NCBI GenBank assembly: GCA_030526045.1 | Contig: JAUNDN010000014.1 | Location: 1-33,249 of the forward strand | DNA: 33,249 bases | Direction of reading: 5' to 3' | From: Bacillota bacterium | Lineage (GTDB): Bacteria > Bacillota > Clostridia > Lachnospirales > Lachnospiraceae | Shown here: positions 29,988-33,249 of the stretch, one piece after another | Position numbering within the stretch: the stretch's first letter is position 1 | Layout of the letters: every line of letters starts with the position of its first letter | Notes under the pieces: generated by a model | Databases searched by the model: none | Told to the model about the DNA's origin: nothing | Seen by the model: the letters and a program-made list of their open reading frames with translations, nothing else | Position numbers and translations under genes: made by a program

Positions 29988-30857
29988 ATGCACTTTGTTG
30001 ATGCAAAAGGAATTTTATCGGCACAGAACGGCATAAATTTGTATCGGGGCTGCACGCATGGCTGTATCTACTGTGACAGCCGCAGCAGATGCTATCAGAT
30101 CAATCATGCATTTGAAGACATAGAGGTAAAGCAGAATGCACCGCAGCTTTTAGAGAAAGCACTTCGCTCCAAACGGAAAAAATGCATGATTGGAACCGGG
30201 GCTATGTGTGATCCCTATATGCACTGTGAGGAACAATTGGGGTTAACGAGGAGATGCCTGGAAATCATAGACCGGTACGGCTTTGGTCTTGCCATCCAGA
30301 CAAAATCGGATCGGATTCTTCGGGACCTTGATCTTTTGAAGAGCATTAATGAAAAATCCAAGTGTGTGGTACAGATGACACTGACTACTTATGATGAAGA
30401 GTTGTGCAAAATTCTCGAGCCGAATGTGTGCACTACCGGGAGAAGATTTGAAGTGCTTCAGATCATGCATGAAAATGGCATCCCTACCGTAGTATGGTTG
30501 TCGCCGATTCTGCCCTTTATCAATGATACAAGAGAAAATCTGGAAGGGATTCTGGATTACTGTATTCGGGCAAGGGTTCATGGCGTGATCTGTTTTGGAA
30601 TCGGTATGACTCTGCGGGAGGGCGACAGAGAATATTACTATGCAGCGCTTGATAAGCATTTTCCGGGGCTGCGTGAGAAGTATCACCGTAAGTATGGATA
30701 TGCCTATGAGATTACAAGTGACCATCATGGAGAACTGATAAAATTGTTCCATGCAAGGTGCGCAGAGCATGGAATGATCCATGAGGTGGGAAAAGTGTTT
30801 GATTATTTGCATGAATTTCCGGAGAATAAGGGGTATGAGCAGTTGACTCTGTTTTAG
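29988..30857 (+). CDS. Radical SAM protein of the spore-photoproduct-lyase-like (SPL) family
   Basis: The 289-residue protein has the radical SAM CX3CX2C cluster motif near the N-terminus (Cys22, Cys26, Cys29 in YRGCTHGCIYC) preceded by KGILSAQNGINL, then a TIM-barrel-like body (IGTGAMCDPYMHCEE, LAIQTKSDRILRDLD, PTVVWLSPILPFINDTRENL). These resemble the COG1533/SPL-like subfamily, whose substrate is mostly unknown; true spore photoproduct lyases are longer. The start at ATG 29988 is preferred because homologues begin near the MHFV-type segment and AAAGAG precedes it; a GTG at 29940 would add 16 residues. Confidence 0.85.
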   Translation: MHFVDAKGILSAQNGINLYRGCTHGCIYCDSRSRCYQINHAFEDIEVKQNAPQLLEKALRSKRKKCMIGTGAMCDPYMHCEEQLGLTRRCLEIIDRYGFGLAIQTKSDRILRDLDLLKSINEKSKCVVQMTLTTYDEELCKILEPNVCTTGRRFEVLQIMHENGIPTVVWLSPILPFINDTRENLEGILDYCIRARVHGVICFGIGMTLREGDREYYYAALDKHFPGLREKYHRKYGYAYEITSDHHGELIKLFHARCAEHGMIHEVGKVFDYLHEFPENKGYEQLTLF

Positions 30858-30907
30858 TTGACCGGCTGTCTTTTGGTGGGCGATATCTGTCAAATAAGTA
30901 GTATATT

Positions 30908-30927
30908 TAGTCGAATTCGGCTATAAT
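30908..30927 (+). promoter_or_regulatory. Promoter -10 and palindrome before the zinc-ribbon protein gene
   Basis: TATAAT (30922-30927) is preceded by TAGTCGAATTCGGCTA (30908-30923), a 16-bp dyad with one mismatched pair on each side. It may be an operator. The ribosome binding site AAAAGG is 7 bases before ATG 30972. Confidence 0.4.
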
Positions 30928-30971
30928 GTAACTGATAACTGTACATAAGCATATAAAGAAAAGGTAATTGT

Positions 30972-32561
30972 ATGTATGAATGTCCCAATTGCGGAGGAAA
31001 TCTAAAATTTGATATTCCTACCCAACAATTAGCATGCGCGTACTGCGGAACACATCTTGACCCGTATGCGATTCAGAAAGAAACGGATGCTGCAGAGCAG
31101 AATTATTTTGAGACAACTGTCTATACCTGTCCGCAATGTGCCGGAGAAATTATCAGCATGGATAATGAAGCGGCCTCCTTTTGCAGCTTTTGTGGAGCCT
31201 CCACAATTCTTAGCAGCCGCATCAGCAAGGAGAAACGTCCCAGATTTATTATTCCCTTTAAGAAGACAAAGGAGGACTGCAAGCAGGCGTACGCAAAAAA
31301 GATGCGCAGTGCTTTCTTTGTGCCCAAGGAATTGAAGAATCCTGAATACATAGACGGATTCCGGGGAATTTATATGCCTTACTGGACCTATCAGATGACG
31401 CAGAAGGACAGTGTCATCCTTAAAGGGAAGAAATCTTATCGGAAAGGCGATTATATCATCACGGATCACTATGATCTGAGCGGAGATTTGGATGCTTATT
31501 ACCTGGGGTATTCTTATGATGCCTCATCTTCTTTCTATGATAATATCAGCGAGGCACTGGCACCCTATGATGCAAAGGAACTGGTGAACTTTACACCGTC
31601 TTATTTAAGTGGTTTTTATGCGGATACGGCAGATATTGATGAAGAGGTTTACCGGGAAGATGCGCAGGGACTGGCAATCAACAGCTCATTTGACAGAATC
31701 AGAAAGGAGAAGGCTTTTTCGGGTTATAGCCTTAATTTAAGTGGAAGCAATTTGCTGAATAAGCTGGGGACAACCTGCAGGAGCGCAGATAATACCATGT
31801 ACCCGGTATGGTTCCTTTCTTACAGAAACAAAGACAGGATCGCCTATGCGACAGTTAACGGACAGACCGGAAAGGTAGTGGCTGACATGCCTATTTCGCC
31901 GGCCCGATATCTGCTCGCATCCCTGGTAGTGGCACTTCCGATTTATGTCCTGCTGAATTTGTTTTTTACACTAAAGCCACCGATATTGATGGGGATTGCC
32001 TGTGTTCTTGCACTGGTTTCGGGAATTCTCTATATAATGGAAATGAATGCCATAGGGCGTCGGGCAGTTTATGAGGATGACCGTGCGGTGGAAATCATGC
32101 GCAGAAAAAAGCACGGGCAGGCAGCAGAGCAAAAGAGAACAGCAAAAAAGAAAAGCTCATCCAAAAAGAAGAATAAACTTGGAAAGCCGACGATAAGCTT
32201 CCTTATTCTAATTCTATATATTATATGCTATGGAGAGCTTATTATGGATTTGGCAAATCTATTTTTATGGCCGGTAATTCTTATAGCAATGGTTGTGTGT
32301 CTGATTGTGGGTATTTGCAGATACAAAAAAGTGGAGGATGTAAAGGGACTGTTTGGGTTCATTTTTGCTACAGCGGCTGTACTTATTTCTGTGCTGATCA
32401 GGCTGTTTCACCCTGTTTCTGACATCCCATATTATATAGGCGCGATCCTCACACTTTTGGCGGATGCATTTATTTTTGTTGATATTATTCGTAACTATAA
32501 TAAGCTGGCTATGAGAAGATTGCCTCAGTTTGACAGACAGGGAGGTGATGATCGTGCATAA
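30972..32561 (+). CDS. Zinc-ribbon membrane protein of unknown function
   Basis: The 529-residue protein starts with two zinc-ribbon modules: CPNCGG...CAYCG (residues about 4-24) and CPQCAG...CSFCG (about 54-75). A large soluble domain (about 90-310; FIIPFKKTKEDCKQAYAKKM, YMPYWTYQM, FTPSYLSGFYAD, TMYPVWFLSYRN) follows, then two helices (about 310-355), a lysine-rich linker (KRTAKKKSSSKKKNKLGK) and four more helices to the C-terminus. Proteins with this layout are widespread in Clostridia near TPM-domain genes. Role unknown; possibly membrane-stress or envelope-related. It overlaps the next gene by 8 bases. Confidence 0.8.
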   Translation: MYECPNCGGNLKFDIPTQQLACAYCGTHLDPYAIQKETDAAEQNYFETTVYTCPQCAGEIISMDNEAASFCSFCGASTILSSRISKEKRPRFIIPFKKTKEDCKQAYAKKMRSAFFVPKELKNPEYIDGFRGIYMPYWTYQMTQKDSVILKGKKSYRKGDYIITDHYDLSGDLDAYYLGYSYDASSSFYDNISEALAPYDAKELVNFTPSYLSGFYADTADIDEEVYREDAQGLAINSSFDRIRKEKAFSGYSLNLSGSNLLNKLGTTCRSADNTMYPVWFLSYRNKDRIAYATVNGQTGKVVADMPISPARYLLASLVVALPIYVLLNLFFTLKPPILMGIACVLALVSGILYIMEMNAIGRRAVYEDDRAVEIMRRKKHGQAAEQKRTAKKKSSSKKKNKLGKPTISFLILILYIICYGELIMDLANLFLWPVILIAMVVCLIVGICRYKKVEDVKGLFGFIFATAAVLISVLIRLFHPVSDIPYYIGAILTLLADAFIFVDIIRNYNKLAMRRLPQFDRQGGDDRA

Positions 32562-33249
32562 AAATGATTGCGGGCCGGTAAAACGATTGCTTATTGCTCT
32601 CAGTGTTATTTGTGTTAGTGCAGCAGCATCTGTGCTATTGGCATTCCCTTGCTTCGGTGCCCTGCCGAGCGATGAGAGCATGACTACCGATAGCGGTTAT
32701 CGGGCATACATCGAGGATGATGCGGATCTATTAACCGATGCGGAGGAGATGGCCCTGTACGAGTTGATGCAGGAACTGACACTGTATGGGAATGTTGCAT
32801 TTAAGACGATTGACGAGAACAGCTATTCTTCGACGGAAGGTTTTATCCTGGATTATTACGATGAAATGTTTGGAGAAAGCAGTGGTGGGGTATTCCTGAT
32901 TGACATGGATTACAGGAATGTCTGGATTCGCTGTCATGGAGCCATGTCCAAGGTCATAACAAACGCCTATACCGATACGATCACGGATAATGTTTATACC
33001 TATGCATCCAAAGAGGATTATTACGGCTGCGCCTATGAGGCATTTGCCGAAATGCTGGTTCTCCTTCAGGGAAACAAGATCGCACAGCCGATGAAATATA
33101 TCAGCAACGCTCTCCTTGCAACAATTCTGGGACTTATCATCACCTACTTTATTGTTAAGATAATGTCAAGAGCAAAAAAGCCAAGCAAAGAGGAGCTACT
33201 TGAAGGAACCAGATACAGCTATCGATTTGAAAATGCACAGGCAGTATTC
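32554..33249 (+). CDS. TPM-domain (YgcG-like) membrane protein, truncated by the window end
   Basis: GTG 32554 follows GGAGG by 8 bases and lies within the end of the upstream gene. The 232 codons present show a basic start, a hydrophobic signal-like helix (residues about 12-32, LIALSVICVSAAASVLLAF), then a TPM domain (DADLLTDAEEMALYELMQEL, SSGGVFLIDMDYRNVWIRCHG) and a second membrane helix (ALLATILGLIITYFIV, about residue 195). TPM-domain proteins are exported or membrane anchored; Arabidopsis members are phosphatases in photosystem assembly, and bacterial roles are unclear. No stop codon in the window. The overlap suggests it works with the zinc-ribbon protein. Confidence 0.82.
   Translation, partial: MHKNDCGPVKRLLIALSVICVSAAASVLLAFPCFGALPSDESMTTDSGYRAYIEDDADLLTDAEEMALYELMQELTLYGNVAFKTIDENSYSSTEGFILDYYDEMFGESSGGVFLIDMDYRNVWIRCHGAMSKVITNAYTDTITDNVYTYASKEDYYGCAYEAFAEMLVLLQGNKIAQPMKYISNALLATILGLIITYFIVKIMSRAKKPSKEELLEGTRYSYRFENAQAVF

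Noticed and set aside
30243-30893. Minus-strand frame of 216 codons over the radical SAM gene
   Set aside because: The plus-strand frame has all catalytic motifs; the opposite frame has no recognisable domain or start signals.

Overview
The window reads as low-to-moderate-GC DNA from an anaerobic member of the class Clostridia, most likely a Lachnospiraceae-type gut bacterium. The pointers are strong AGGAGG-type ribosome binding sites, frequent GTG/TTG starts, a stand-alone Spo0A-type DNA-binding domain, an FucO-like iron alcohol dehydrogenase, an AGCS symporter and several zinc-ribbon membrane proteins. No species call is possible from the sequence alone.

Region 1 (1 to about 8588) is a nest of mobile DNA. 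An IS66-family element carries tnpA, tnpB and tnpC. Its tnpC is split by an insertion of about 3.1 kb holding three consecutive, overlapping tyrosine-recombinase genes, the layout of a recombinase-in-trio (RIT) element. The insertion lies exactly at the codon for the first catalytic Asp of the IS66 transposase. The element ends are a perfect 35-bp inverted repeat, with an extra palindromic unit at the left end only. Joining the flanks at the shared GACGA restores an open tnpC of about 550 codons. Directly downstream is an IS21-family element (istA, istB) with 23-bp-period repeats at its left end and a hairpin that could hide the istA ribosome binding site in read-through transcripts.

Region 2 (8667-13706) holds a WYL-domain regulator, an MmcQ/YjbR protein and a GyrI-like protein in one probable operon, then fucO with its own promoter and strong terminator, then an XRE regulator with an effector-binding domain, convergent with a polysaccharide deacetylase.

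Region 3 (13859-23390) holds a metallo-beta-lactamase-fold hydrolase with an alpha/beta hydrolase fused to a DUF3237-like domain, a small membrane protein, an AGCS amino-acid:cation symporter with a GNAT acetyltransferase, a zinc-ribbon membrane protein, a two-gene short-chain chromate transporter, a ferredoxin-type protein divergent from a Crp/Fnr regulator, and a TetR regulator whose operator exactly fills the spacer of a perfect consensus promoter and which overlaps a membrane-protein gene.

Region 4 (23391-33249) holds a DHA3-type MFS exporter behind a candidate leader-peptide attenuator, a frameshifted ACT-domain gene, an isochorismatase-family hydrolase, an acyltransferase with a C-terminal zinc ribbon, a YczE-like membrane protein, and a non-coding stretch of degenerate tandem stem-loops ending in a terminator. 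After it come a divergent regulator pair (XRE/S24-like without the catalytic Ser, and a Spo0A-C-only protein), an SPL-like radical SAM protein, and a zinc-ribbon membrane protein overlapping a TPM-domain gene that runs off the window.

The main points for follow-up are the RIT-in-IS66 insertion and its end structure, the leader attenuator of the MFS gene, the stem-loop array at 28276-28514, and the two mobile-element leader hairpins.
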